Assembly (NCBI RefSeq): GCF_027925385.1 | Contig: NZ_AP027142.1 | Span: 2,028,001 to 2,092,000 of the forward strand | Length of the DNA stretch: 64,000 nucleotides | Origin: Methylocystis iwaonis | Lineage (GTDB): Bacteria; Pseudomonadota; Alphaproteobacteria; Rhizobiales; Beijerinckiaceae | Direction: 5' to 3' | Part shown: positions 25,243-33,161 of the stretch, piece after piece | How the letters are laid out: every line of letters begins with the position of its first letter | Numbering within the stretch: the first letter of the stretch is position 1 | Translations under genes and position numbers: made by a program | Notes under the pieces: model-generated | What the model was told of the DNA's origin: nothing | Database searches by the model: none | Seen by the model: the letters and a program-made list of their open reading frames with translations, nothing else

Positions 25243-25390
25243 GACAGGCGCCCTTTCGTGTCGGATCGGAGCGGTTGCGGGCTTTTGCGCCGCAACTGTC
25301 CGAAATTGGCGCGCCTCGGCGGCGCGCCTTCCACTCAGGGCAAATAGCGTTCCGGCCGCGAAGGTAAGCTCCCTGCGCGGCCGGCGAGGA

Positions 25391-26848
25391 TCAGCGGCCG
25401 ATGCCCGCCTTGATCGCGTGGCCGGCAAGCGTCTTGCCGAGCGACCAGACGGCGGAAGGCGCGTCATGGGCGTCCGCAATCACCGCGTCGAAGGCGCTTT
25501 CGATCCAGTCGCAATCGGCGTCGGTCAGCGTCAGCGGCGGCAGCAATTTGATCGTGTGGTTGCCGTGGCCGGCGACCTGCGTCAGCACCTTGTGGTCGCG
25601 GAACAGCGGGATGGAGATGAGCTGGCAGAAGAGGCCGGAATTGACGGTCTCGAGCAGGTTCCACGCCGCTTTCAGCTTGAGGGATTTCGGCGGGCCGAAT
25701 TCGACGCCGATCATCAGTCCTTTGCCGCGCGCGTCGCAGACGAGCTCATAGCCTTCGGCCATCTTGCGGAACGATGCGAGCAGGCGCTCGCCTTTCGCCG
25801 CGGCGTTTTCGACAATGCGCTCGTTCTTGATCACATCGAGCGTCGCGACGCCCGCCGCCATGGCGAGGTCGTTCTTGCTGAAGGTCGAGCCATGCACGAC
25901 GGCGCGGTCCATGCGATCGAAAACCTTGTCGAAGACCCATTTGCGCGTGAGCACGGCGCCGACCGGCACATGGCCGCCCGAAAGCGCCTTGGCGACGACG
26001 ACCATGTCGGGCTCCACCCCCGCATAATGGTCGATCGCAAAGAATTTGCCGGTGCGGCCGATGCCGGTCTGTATTTCATCGGCGACGAACAGCGTTCCAT
26101 ATTTACGGCAAAGCGCCTGCACGCCCGCGAGATAATCGTCGGCGGGAATGTTGACGCCCTTGCCCTGGATCGGCTCGACGAAGAACGCCGCGACATCGCG
26201 TCCGGCCAGCGCCTGCTCCAGCGCGGCGAGATCGTCGAAGGGGATTTCCCGCGCATTCGGCAACAGTGGTCCGAAGCCCTTCTTGAATATCTCGTCGCCA
26301 TTCATTGACAACGAGCCATAGGTCAGACCGTGGAAGGAATGCGCACAGTGGAGAATTCCAGGACGCCCCGTGGCGGCGCGCGCGAATTTGATCGCGGCTT
26401 CGATCGACTCCGCGCCCGAGTTGGCGAAGAAGACTTTCTCGAGATAAGGCGCGCGCTCGATGAGTTTCTCGGCGAGTATGCCGGCGAGCGTCGACACGTC
26501 GAGCTGGACGAGATTGGCAAATTCGCCGTCGATCACGCTGACGAGGGCGTCGCGCACGGCCGGATGATTGCGGCCGATTGCAAACACGCCCCAGCCGCTC
26601 AGGAGATCAATATAGCGGTCGCCTTTACGGTCCCACAGATAGGGACCGAGGCCGCGCGTGAAGCCGACGTCGTAGCCGATCGTCTTGAGCACCCGCACCC
26701 ACATTTCATTGAGATATTTGGAGTGCAGCGAGAAGCGTTCGTCTTCGCGCGCGGCGACCATCGCCGCGAGATCATAAGGGGAGGCGTCGCGCGCGTGTGC
26801 GCCTTGCGCAGCAGAAACGCCCGAATGCGCAGTCGAAAGATCGGTCAT
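25391..26848 (-). CDS. Class III aminotransferase (HpnO-like or acetylornithine-type)
   Basis: A 485-residue PLP-dependent enzyme. GAESIEAAIKFARAATG (phosphate-binding region), FVADEIQTGIGRTGKFFA (Asp that contacts the PLP nitrogen), STFSKNDLAMAAG with the Schiff-base lysine (~310) and a long N-terminal extension are visible. Family members act on acetylornithine, diaminobutyrate or 4-aminobutyrate. The sequence style also fits HpnO, the aminotransferase that makes aminobacteriohopanetriol in hopanoid producers, but no hopanoid gene is adjacent, so this is only a suggestion. The ATG at 26848 was chosen over an upstream extension with no family match. Confidence 0.85.
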   Translation of the reverse strand: MTDLSTAHSGVSAAQGAHARDASPYDLAAMVAAREDERFSLHSKYLNEMWVRVLKTIGYDVGFTRGLGPYLWDRKGDRYIDLLSGWGVFAIGRNHPAVRDALVSVIDGEFANLVQLDVSTLAGILAEKLIERAPYLEKVFFANSGAESIEAAIKFARAATGRPGILHCAHSFHGLTYGSLSMNGDEIFKKGFGPLLPNAREIPFDDLAALEQALAGRDVAAFFVEPIQGKGVNIPADDYLAGVQALCRKYGTLFVADEIQTGIGRTGKFFAIDHYAGVEPDMVVVAKALSGGHVPVGAVLTRKWVFDKVFDRMDRAVVHGSTFSKNDLAMAAGVATLDVIKNERIVENAAAKGERLLASFRKMAEGYELVCDARGKGLMIGVEFGPPKSLKLKAAWNLLETVNSGLFCQLISIPLFRDHKVLTQVAGHGNHTIKLLPPLTLTDADCDWIESAFDAVIADAHDAPSAVWSLGKTLAGHAIKAGIGR

Positions 26849-27296
26849 GCGGCGGCTCCAAGATGGGTGAAGGGGGCGGGGATCGCCTTGTTCGACAAGT
26901 CCGCGCAGCTTTCGATTGCGCGCGACGGCGGATTTGTCAAATCCTCGTAAACGCGGCCGCCGGCGCGGGCGCGGCGGGGGCGCATGGCGTCGCCTCGAAG
27001 CTGCTGCGCTGCAGCGGCCGGCTAGGACATCTACAGCAAAGAAGAAAATCAAATCAAATCGAATTGCGCGCGCCCGGCATTGAGCGCTGGCAAAGATCAA
27101 ACAATTGCCCTCTTCGCGTGTATCCACAAGGTTTTGCGCTCTCGGTCAAATTCTTTGGTTGGACGCCACGTCGTCAATGCTATCTTTACCTCAGTGATTC
27201 ATTTGGCACGCAGCGATTCGAGATTTTTATAGCTCGCAGACTGCGCCGGTCGAATGCTCTGGATCAGCACGGGGAGTTGGTCGCTTGGGAGCGAAG
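26849..27296. other. Intergenic region between divergent genes
   Basis: This stretch of ~450 bp holds promoters for the aminotransferase (leftward) and the double cold-shock gene (rightward). The portion 27030-27200 is AT-richer and probably forms the leader of the cold-shock gene. No repeat or tRNA was seen. Confidence 0.5.
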
Positions 27297-27863
27297 GTGA
27301 CTTTTGCAGACGAGTTGGGCGCTGCGCCCGCCGCCGAGGGCGAAGAGGCTCTCGATCTTATCGAAGTTGCCGGGCGCATCAAATGGTTCGACGTCGCCAA
27401 GGGCTATGGCTTCGTTGTGCCGGACGACGGTTCGCCCGATATTCTTTTACACGTGACCATTCTGCGCCGCAGCGGCCATCAGACCGCTTTCGAGGGCGCG
27501 CGCGTGGTCTGCGAGGCGCAAAGACGCACGAAGGGCTTACAGGTCTTCCGCGTGATTGCGATGGACGAAACCACGGCCGTGCATCCGGCTCAGTCCCCCG
27601 CCGCCCGCACACATGTCCAGATCAAGGCCACGAGCGGCTATGAAATCGCCATTGTGAAGTGGTTCAACCGCGTGAAGGGATTCGGCTTCCTCACGCGCGG
27701 CGAAGGCACGGAGGACATTTTCCTCCATATGGAGACGGTGCGACGCTTCGGCATGACCGAACTCAAGCCCGGCGACAGCGTGCTGGTGCGTTACGGCGAC
27801 GGCCCGAAGGGGCTGATGGCCGCCGAGGTGCGCCCGCTCGAAGCCAAGAATCCCTCCCACTGA
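27297..27863 (+). CDS. Protein with two cold-shock domains
   Basis: A ~188-residue protein with two CSDs: residues ~25-90 (GRIKWFDVAKGYGFVVPDDG, DILLHVTI) and ~115-180 (AIVKWFNRVKGFGFLTRGEG, DIFLHMETV), joined by a ~20-residue linker. Both have the aromatic RNP motifs (the first domain has Tyr in KGYGFV). Double-CSD proteins are typical of alphaproteobacteria and bind RNA. GGGAG five bases before the GTG at 27297 supports this start; a TTG at 27285 is the alternative. Confidence 0.88.
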   Translation: MTFADELGAAPAAEGEEALDLIEVAGRIKWFDVAKGYGFVVPDDGSPDILLHVTILRRSGHQTAFEGARVVCEAQRRTKGLQVFRVIAMDETTAVHPAQSPAARTHVQIKATSGYEIAIVKWFNRVKGFGFLTRGEGTEDIFLHMETVRRFGMTELKPGDSVLVRYGDGPKGLMAAEVRPLEAKNPSH

Positions 27864-27922
27864 AAAGCGGCGCATCGGCCGATAACCCCTCAGCCGAGCG
27901 CCCTGTCGATCGGAGTGCGCAT

Positions 27923-28411
27923 ATGGCGCGTGGATCTGCCGTGGTGAGACGTTTTGCTGTCCTGCCCATCTTCCGAGCGTTGTTTCCCGTAATCATCCTC
28001 TGCCTGGCGATGGTGGGCGCAAGAGCGGAGGCCGCGCTGGAGCGGCTGGAAATTATCACCGAGAGCGGCGCGCATGAATTTCAGGTCGAACTCGCCGACA
28101 AGCCGAGCGAGCGCTCCAAGGGCCTGATGTATCGCAAATCCATGCCCCAGAATCAGGGCATGCTTTTCGACTTCCATGTCGAAGGGCCGGTCATGATGTG
28201 GATGAAGAACACTTATATTCCGCTGGACATGATCTTTGTGTCGCGGCAGGGGTTGGTGACGCGGGTCGCGGCGAATACCGTTCCCATGTCGGAAGAGGTC
28301 ATCTCGTCGGACGGCCCCGCTTATGCCGTGATCGAGCTCAACGCCGGCGTCGCAGATAAGATCGGCCTGAAAAGAGGCGACCAGATTCGGCATCGGGCCT
28401 TCAAACGCTAA
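27923..28411 (+). CDS. Exported DUF192 protein
   Basis: A 162-residue protein: hydrophobic N-terminal signal/anchor (FAVLPIFRALFPVIILCLAM), then the DUF192 beta-barrel domain with SERSKGLMYRKSMPQNQGML, MWMKNTYIPLDMIFV and the C-terminal GDQIRHR. The domain occurs in archaea and bacteria, and its role is unknown. Start at 27923 follows CGGAG. It lies 59 bp after the double cold-shock gene, a neighbourhood I recall from other Hyphomicrobiales. Confidence 0.88.
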   Translation: MARGSAVVRRFAVLPIFRALFPVIILCLAMVGARAEAALERLEIITESGAHEFQVELADKPSERSKGLMYRKSMPQNQGMLFDFHVEGPVMMWMKNTYIPLDMIFVSRQGLVTRVAANTVPMSEEVISSDGPAYAVIELNAGVADKIGLKRGDQIRHRAFKR

Positions 28412-28490
28412 CGGGCTTTCGACGCGCGCCCCCCGCCTTGTGGGGGAGGGCGCCGCGTGATAGCGAAGGGAAGGCTTTTCGTCGGATCGT

Positions 28491-28567
28491 CGGGGTATAG
28501 CGCAGCCTGGTAGCGCGGAAGTTTTGGGTACTTCAGGTCGCAGGTTCGAATCCTGCTGCCCCGACCA
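28491..28567 (+). tRNA. tRNA-Pro (anticodon TGG)
   Basis: 77 nt including an encoded CCA. Acceptor CGGGGTA/TGCCCCG, D-arm GCGCAGCCTGGTAGCGC, anticodon stem GAAGT/ACTTC with loop TTTGGGT (anticodon TGG), T-arm AGGTTCGAATCCT. C1-G72 with the unpaired proline-type D-arm is typical of bacterial tRNA-Pro. Confidence 0.97.
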
Positions 28568-28578
28568 GCATTCAGCCG

Positions 28579-28635
28579 GGACCGAGAGCCTTCCGGCTCG
28601 CAGGATCAAAGCGCGAGCCGGAAGGCTCGCGGTCC
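28579..28635. repeat. Palindromic repeat, copy 3
   Basis: Arms GGACCGAGAGCCTTCCGGCT and GCGAGCCGGAAGGCTCGCGG. The inner palindrome carries CCGG in place of CAGG/CTGA, and the change is matched on both arms, which shows pairing has been kept. It follows the tRNA-Pro gene by 11 bp. Confidence 0.88.
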
Positions 28636-28779
28636 TGGCCAAAAGGTCGCATAACTGAAAAGTTCGGGTTGCAAATTGTCTTCCGCCGATTACGAAGGAA
28701 GCGACGGCTTGCGCCTGAAACGCGGCAATTGAGACGAGGGCGGCGCCCGCCGCCGCTCCAAATGAAGCAAGAGGTTGAG

Positions 28780-29091
28780 ATGACGGCTCGCATCTATCGC
28801 CAATCGCCGAGCGTGACGCAGTCGGGACCGGGCTCCGCCAAGCCCTGGCGTCTGGTTTTCGACCCCGAGCTGCCGCGCTCGATCGAGCCGCTCATGGGCT
28901 GGACCAGCTCCGCCGACATGAAGCAGCAAATTCGCCTGCGTTTCGAGACCAAGGAAGAAGCGATCGCTTACGCCGAGCGCGAGGGAATTCCCTATCGGGT
29001 AGAAGAGCCCAAGCCCGAGACCGCCTCGCGCCGCACCGTGACCTATTCGGATAATTTCAGAACCAATCGTATTGGTTTGTGGACGCATTGA
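28780..29091 (+). CDS. NADH dehydrogenase complex I NDUFS4-like subunit
   Basis: A 103-residue protein homologous to the eukaryotic 18-kDa accessory subunit NDUFS4, which sits at the N-module of complex I. Visible features: ARIYRQSPSVTQSGPG, WRLVFDPELPRSIEPLMGWT, FETKEEAIAYAEREGIPY and the C-terminal YSDNFRTNRIGLWTH. It is found in alphaproteobacteria and mitochondria. The ATG at 28780 follows AAGAGG. It is encoded away from the nuo operon, between tRNA genes. Confidence 0.9.
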   Translation: MTARIYRQSPSVTQSGPGSAKPWRLVFDPELPRSIEPLMGWTSSADMKQQIRLRFETKEEAIAYAEREGIPYRVEEPKPETASRRTVTYSDNFRTNRIGLWTH

Positions 29092-29104
29092 CCTCGAATT
29101 CCAA

Positions 29105-29181
29105 GGCCCCGTAGCTCAGCCGGATAGAGCAACTGCCTTCTAAGCAGTAGGTCGCAGGTTCGAATCCTGCCGGGGTCGCCA
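29105..29181 (+). tRNA. tRNA-Arg (anticodon TCT)
   Basis: 77 nt with encoded CCA. Acceptor GGCCCCG/CGGGGTC, discriminator G, D-arm GCTCAGCCGGATAGAGC, anticodon stem ACTGC/GCAGT with loop CTTCTAA (anticodon TCT, reading AGA/AGG), T-arm CAGGTTCGAATCCTG. It begins 14 bp after the complex I gene stop. Confidence 0.97.
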
Positions 29182-29279
29182 GATTCGACATATTTATGTA
29201 GCAGGTTGCCTGTCCAAGGGCGGCTTGATCTATTCAGAAAACCGTTTCGCCGCCGGCGGAGCGGCAAGCTTACACTGAT

Positions 29280-29356
29280 GGCTCCGTAGCTCAGCCGGAT
29301 AGAGCAACTGCCTTCGAAGCAGTGGGTCGCAGGTTCGAATCCTGCCGGGGTCGCCA
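29280..29356 (+). tRNA. tRNA-Arg (anticodon TCG), tandem copy
   Basis: 77 nt with encoded CCA. It is identical to the upstream tRNA-Arg(TCT) except at three bases: position 4 C to T (a G-U pair in the acceptor stem), anticodon position 36 T to G (giving TCG, reading CGA/CGG), and variable-loop A to G next to the anticodon stem. All stems still pair, so it looks functional. The known arginine identity base C35 is kept. Confidence 0.93.
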
Positions 29357-29390
29357 ATGTGGGCGCGACAAGGAAACGGGAACGGCGCAG

Positions 29391-30131
29391 ATGCGGCTCC
29401 ATCGACCAATTTTCGCTGTCTTCGCGGCGCTTCTCGCCACCGGGCTCTCCAGCCAGGCGGAGGCGGGGCTGCTGGATTTCCTTTTCGGCTCCGATCCCGA
29501 GCCCGTGCAGATGGCGCCGCAGCGCGCACCGGATTCCGCGCGGCGGCGCGCCAAGGTGCAGGGTGACTTGCGTTTCGGCCAACCGAAGGAAGGGAGCGGC
29601 TTCGCGTCGACAAACGCCGGCGGTTTTTGCGTGCGCACTTGCGACGGTTATTTTTTCCCGCTGATCAAATCGACCCGCGCGTCGCGCCAGCAATCCTGCG
29701 AGCTCGCCTGCCCGTCGGCTCAGGTGGAGATATATGACGGCGGTTCGATCGAGACGGCGCGCAATTCCAAGGGTCAGCGCTATTCGGCCCTGCCCGCCGC
29801 CTTCGCTTTCCGGGACAAGGCGAACAGCAGTTGCGTCTGCAACGATCCGAGCACCTCGCAAGCGTTTTTCGAAAAGACCGCCCGGGAAGATCCGACCTTG
29901 CAGAGCGGCGACATATTGGTGGAGGAGACCGGCGCCTTCGTCTATCGCAGCGATAAGTTCGTACCGCTACGCAACGCTTCTTTCATGTCCTCGGCCGTGC
30001 GCGATCGGCTGCGCGCCATGCTGCGGCGAACCGCCAGCATGAAAGCGGCCCCCGCCCAGGCCGAGACCAGTGGGCCGACCGGCGAGATCAGCTTCGGGAA
30101 GGACGACAGGACCGGCAGCACGACGCGGTAA
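29391..30131 (+). CDS. Exported DUF2865 protein
   Basis: A 246-residue protein with signal peptide (RPIFAVFAALLATGLSSQAE) and a DUF2865 domain: GGFCVRTCDGYFFPLIKS, SCELACPSAQVEIYDGG, DKANSSCVCND. Six cysteines in this region probably form disulfides in the periplasm. The C-terminal ~60 residues are basic and low-complexity. The family is confined mostly to Hyphomicrobiales and has no known role. The ATG is 35 bp after the tRNA-Arg(TCG) 3' end, so it may be expressed from the tRNA transcript. Confidence 0.82.
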   Translation: MRLHRPIFAVFAALLATGLSSQAEAGLLDFLFGSDPEPVQMAPQRAPDSARRRAKVQGDLRFGQPKEGSGFASTNAGGFCVRTCDGYFFPLIKSTRASRQQSCELACPSAQVEIYDGGSIETARNSKGQRYSALPAAFAFRDKANSSCVCNDPSTSQAFFEKTAREDPTLQSGDILVEETGAFVYRSDKFVPLRNASFMSSAVRDRLRAMLRRTASMKAAPAQAETSGPTGEISFGKDDRTGSTTR

Positions 30132-30271
30132 ATCAGCAAGACGGGCGTGTGTTCAATTCGCCGACGACAGCGTTTGTCCAAGACCGGAGAACAGGAAAAC
30201 GGTATAGATCAGTCTTCGCCCTGGGCCAGCAGGGCCGGCCAGCCGCCTGCCCAACTAGAACGAAGCCCCGC

Positions 30272-30745
30272 ATGAAGGCCCCAAAGAAATCATCCGCCGA
30301 CAAGGCGAAGAAAAAGCCTCCCGGAGCGCCGCGCATGCAATATGGCGCGTTGCCTTGGCGTGTCGACGCGAAGAAGGGCGTCGAAATATTGCTTGCGACG
30401 TCGCGCGACACCAGGCGCTGGATCATCCCCAAGGGCTGGCCGATGAAGGGGCGTAAGCCGCATATCGTCGCCGCCATCGAGGCGCAGCAGGAGGCCGGCC
30501 TGCACGGCAAGATCGAGAAGACCAAGCTCGGCGAATACCACTATCCCAAGCGGCTCAAGTCGGGCTCCGCCGTCGAGTGCCTTGTCGAAGTGTTCCCGCT
30601 GCGAGTCGAATTGCAGCGCAAGAAATGGCCGGAAAAATCGGAGCGCGCGACCTATTGGTTTCCTTACGCCCTCGCGGCCGAGCAGGTGGATGAACCCGAG
30701 TTGCGAGAGATCATACTGGCATTCGGAAAGTCGATCGTTTTTTGA
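30272..30745 (+). CDS. NUDIX-family protein with a partly degenerate box
   Basis: A 157-residue protein. YGALPWRVDAKKGVEILLAT, RRWIIPKGWPMKG and the box region AAIEAQQEAGLHG mark a NUDIX fold of the alphaproteobacterial DIPP/MutT-like group. In the usual REXXEEXG core, the Arg is Ile and the first Glu of the pair is Gln, while two glutamates remain, so hydrolase activity may be weakened or altered. The N-terminal 15 residues are lysine-rich. Likely substrates in the family are diphosphoinositol or nucleoside diphosphates (not shown here). Confidence 0.8.
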   Translation: MKAPKKSSADKAKKKPPGAPRMQYGALPWRVDAKKGVEILLATSRDTRRWIIPKGWPMKGRKPHIVAAIEAQQEAGLHGKIEKTKLGEYHYPKRLKSGSAVECLVEVFPLRVELQRKKWPEKSERATYWFPYALAAEQVDEPELREIILAFGKSIVF

Positions 30746-30758
30746 CGACTGACGCTAA

Positions 30759-30840
30759 CGTCATTGCGCGGAGCGAAGCAACGAAGCAATCCAGGACAGC
30801 CGCCGCGGCCCTGGATTGCTTCGCTTCGCTCGCAATGACG
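30759..30840. repeat. CGTCATTGCG palindrome, isolated copy
   Basis: An 82-bp imperfect palindrome from CGTCATTGCGCGGAGCGAAG to CGCTTCGCTCGCAATGACG, centred on AGGACAGCCGCCGCGGCCCT. It lies between two convergent genes (NUDIX and metC-like) and can act as a two-way terminator. Confidence 0.88.
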
Positions 30841-30842
30841 GG

Positions 30843-32027
30843 CTAGGAGGTCAACCGCGCGAAGCCCGCGTCGAGATCCTCCTTGAGATCGGCGACGTCC
30901 TCGAGTCCGATCGAAAAGCGCAGCGCGGGCCCTTCCGCTTGCCATTTGGTCGCCGTGCGGTAGGACGTGCAGTCGAAGGGCAGCACGAGGCTCTCAAAGC
31001 CGCCCCAGGAGTAGCCGATCCCGAAAAGCTCCAGCCCGTCGACGAAGGCTGCGACGGCCGCCTCGGACGCAGGTTTCAATATGATCGAGAAGACGCCCGA
31101 GGAGCCGGAAAAATCCCTTTTCCAGATGTCGTGGCCGGGATGGTCGGGCAAGGCGGGATGCAGCACCCGCGAGACCTCCGGCCGCGCCGCCAGCCAATTG
31201 GCGATGTCGAGCGCGGCGCGCTCCTGTTCGCGTAGACGCAGCGCCATGGTGCGCAGGCCGCGCAGCGCGAGCGCGGCGTCGTCGGGCCCGGAGCCGATCG
31301 CGAAGAGATTGAAGGTGTGGCGCAGCCGCTTGGCCCATTTTGCATTGGCCGAGACGAGGCCGAGCAGCAGGTCGGAGTGACCGGAGAGATATTTGGTGCC
31401 TGCTTCGATCGCGAGATCGCAGCCGCGGTCGTGCGGCGGAAAGTAAAGCGGCGTCGCCCAAGTATTATCGAGGATGACGCAGACGCCCTTTTCGTGCGCC
31501 GCGGCGGCGATCGCCGGCACGTCCTGGATGTCCATGCTCTGCGAGCCCGGCGATTCCAGCACGATCGCCGTCGTCTCGGGCCGGATCAGCGCCGCTATGT
31601 CCGCGCCGATTGCAGGATCATAATATTCCGTCGTCACGCCGAATCGCGCCAGGAAGCCGTCGCAAAAGAAGCGCGTCGGCGCATAGGCGGAATCGGTCAC
31701 GAGAAGATGCGCGCCGGCCTTGGTGGCGGTGAGCAGCGCCAGAGCGATCGCGGCGAGCCCCGAGGGGACCAGAACCGTGTCCTCGGCGCCGGCGATCTCG
31801 CTCCAGGCCTTTTCCAAAGCGCGCGTCGTCGGCGTGCCCTTCGTGCCATAGGTGTAGGGCTGGCTCGGGGTGCCCAGCTCCGCGACAGTCGGAAAAAGCA
31901 CGGTGGAGCCGCGATAGATCGGCGGATTGACGAAGCCGAAATGCTCGAAGGGTTCTCTACCGGCTTGCGTCACAACCGTGGCAATACGCTTTTTTTGCCG
32001 CTTTTCGTGTTTATCGCTCTTCATCAT
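30843..32027 (-). CDS. metC: Cystathionine beta-lyase-like PLP enzyme
   Basis: A 394-residue gamma-family (Cys/Met metabolism) PLP enzyme. RGSTVLFPT, YTYGTKGTPTTRALE (phosphate contacts) and SGLAAIALALL are present, and the PLP lysine lies in EAGTKYLSGHSDLLLG (~210). YSWGGFESLVLPFD near the C terminus is typical of MetC. It would cleave cystathionine to homocysteine, pyruvate and ammonia. AAGGA precedes the ATG at 32027. It is divergent from the solute-binding protein gene. Confidence 0.9.
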   Translation of the reverse strand: MMKSDKHEKRQKKRIATVVTQAGREPFEHFGFVNPPIYRGSTVLFPTVAELGTPSQPYTYGTKGTPTTRALEKAWSEIAGAEDTVLVPSGLAAIALALLTATKAGAHLLVTDSAYAPTRFFCDGFLARFGVTTEYYDPAIGADIAALIRPETTAIVLESPGSQSMDIQDVPAIAAAAHEKGVCVILDNTWATPLYFPPHDRGCDLAIEAGTKYLSGHSDLLLGLVSANAKWAKRLRHTFNLFAIGSGPDDAALALRGLRTMALRLREQERAALDIANWLAARPEVSRVLHPALPDHPGHDIWKRDFSGSSGVFSIILKPASEAAVAAFVDGLELFGIGYSWGGFESLVLPFDCTSYRTATKWQAEGPALRFSIGLEDVADLKEDLDAGFARLTS

Positions 32028-32108
32028 GGTCCTTGGCTCGCCGAGCGCCCGCTTGCGCCTGCCTGGGTCGAACGTAATATAGCGACCGTCCAAATCCGAG
32101 CCTCTTAC

Positions 32109-33161
32109 ATGATCGCACGACGCTTGTTTTTCGCCGTCGCCACAGCGATCGTGCTTGCCGGCTTTTTGCCCATTCTGTCGGGGCAGGGCGCTTGGGCGCA
32201 GACCGAGGCCGGGCCGACGCTCGCGGGCGTCGTTAAACGCGGCTATCTCGCCTGCGGCGTCGTCGAGTCGCCGGGGTTTGCGCAGCCCTCGGGCGAGAAC
32301 GGCGAGTGGCGCGGCTTCGACGTCGACTTTTGCCGCGCCGTCGCCGCCGCCATTTTCGACGATCCCACGAAAGTCCGTTTCCTCGGCCTCAGCGCAAAGG
32401 AGCGCGTTCCGTCGCTGCAAGCCGGCTGGGTCGATCTGCTGGCCAGCGCCGCGCCTTGGACGCAAACCCGCGACGGCGGCCAGCGGGTGATTTACGCGGG
32501 CGTCTCGCTCCATGACGGCCAGTCTTTTCTCGTGCGCCGACAACGCAGTTTCGCCTCGGCGCAGGATCTCGCCGAGGTCGCCGTCTGCGTGCAGCAGGGC
32601 ACGTCCTATGAATTGGAGCTCGCGGATTTCTTCCACAAACGCAAAACGTCTTATCAACCCAAGCTCTTCGCCACATTCGAGGAGGCTGCCGCAGGCTATG
32701 ACAAGAGCGAGTGCGACGCGCTGACGGCGGACGCCGCGACGCTCTATGGGGCGCGAACGAAGCTGGCGGCGCCAGTGGAGCACGACGTCCTGCCGGATCT
32801 CCTCACCAAGGCGCCGCGTGGGCCGGTGGTGCGGCAGGGCGACGACCAATGGCTTTCCATCGTGCGATGGACGCTCTTCCTGATGATCGACGCGGAGGAG
32901 CAGCGGATTTCCAACGCGAATGTCGACGCCGCTCTGAAGTCTGAGGAGCCGCGCATCCGCCATCTCCTCGGCGTCGAAGGCGACCGCGGCGTCGGTCTCG
33001 CGCTGCCGGGCGACTGGCCTTATCGAATCATCAAGCATGTTGGCAATTACGCCGATGTGTTCGAGCGCAATCTCGGGCAGTCCTCGCCGCTCAATATGGA
33101 GCGTCGCTTGAACGCTTTGTGGAATAAGGGCGGGCTACTTTATGCGCCGGCAGTCAGGTGA
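32109..33161 (+). CDS. Periplasmic amino-acid ABC transporter binding protein (AapJ-like), orphan
   Basis: A 350-residue family 3 solute-binding protein. Signal peptide to ~residue 30 (cleavage near AWAQT), then VVKRGYLACGVVESPGFAQP, NGEWRGFDVDFCRAVAAAIF, DLLASAAPWTQTRDGG and CVQQGTSYELEL as in general L-amino-acid binding protein AapJ/BztA. No permease or ATPase gene lies beside it. The C-terminal part (HVGNYADVFERNLGQSSPLN) is also AapJ-like. It overlaps the next gene by 20 bp. Confidence 0.88.
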   Translation: MIARRLFFAVATAIVLAGFLPILSGQGAWAQTEAGPTLAGVVKRGYLACGVVESPGFAQPSGENGEWRGFDVDFCRAVAAAIFDDPTKVRFLGLSAKERVPSLQAGWVDLLASAAPWTQTRDGGQRVIYAGVSLHDGQSFLVRRQRSFASAQDLAEVAVCVQQGTSYELELADFFHKRKTSYQPKLFATFEEAAAGYDKSECDALTADAATLYGARTKLAAPVEHDVLPDLLTKAPRGPVVRQGDDQWLSIVRWTLFLMIDAEEQRISNANVDAALKSEEPRIRHLLGVEGDRGVGLALPGDWPYRIIKHVGNYADVFERNLGQSSPLNMERRLNALWNKGGLLYAPAVR

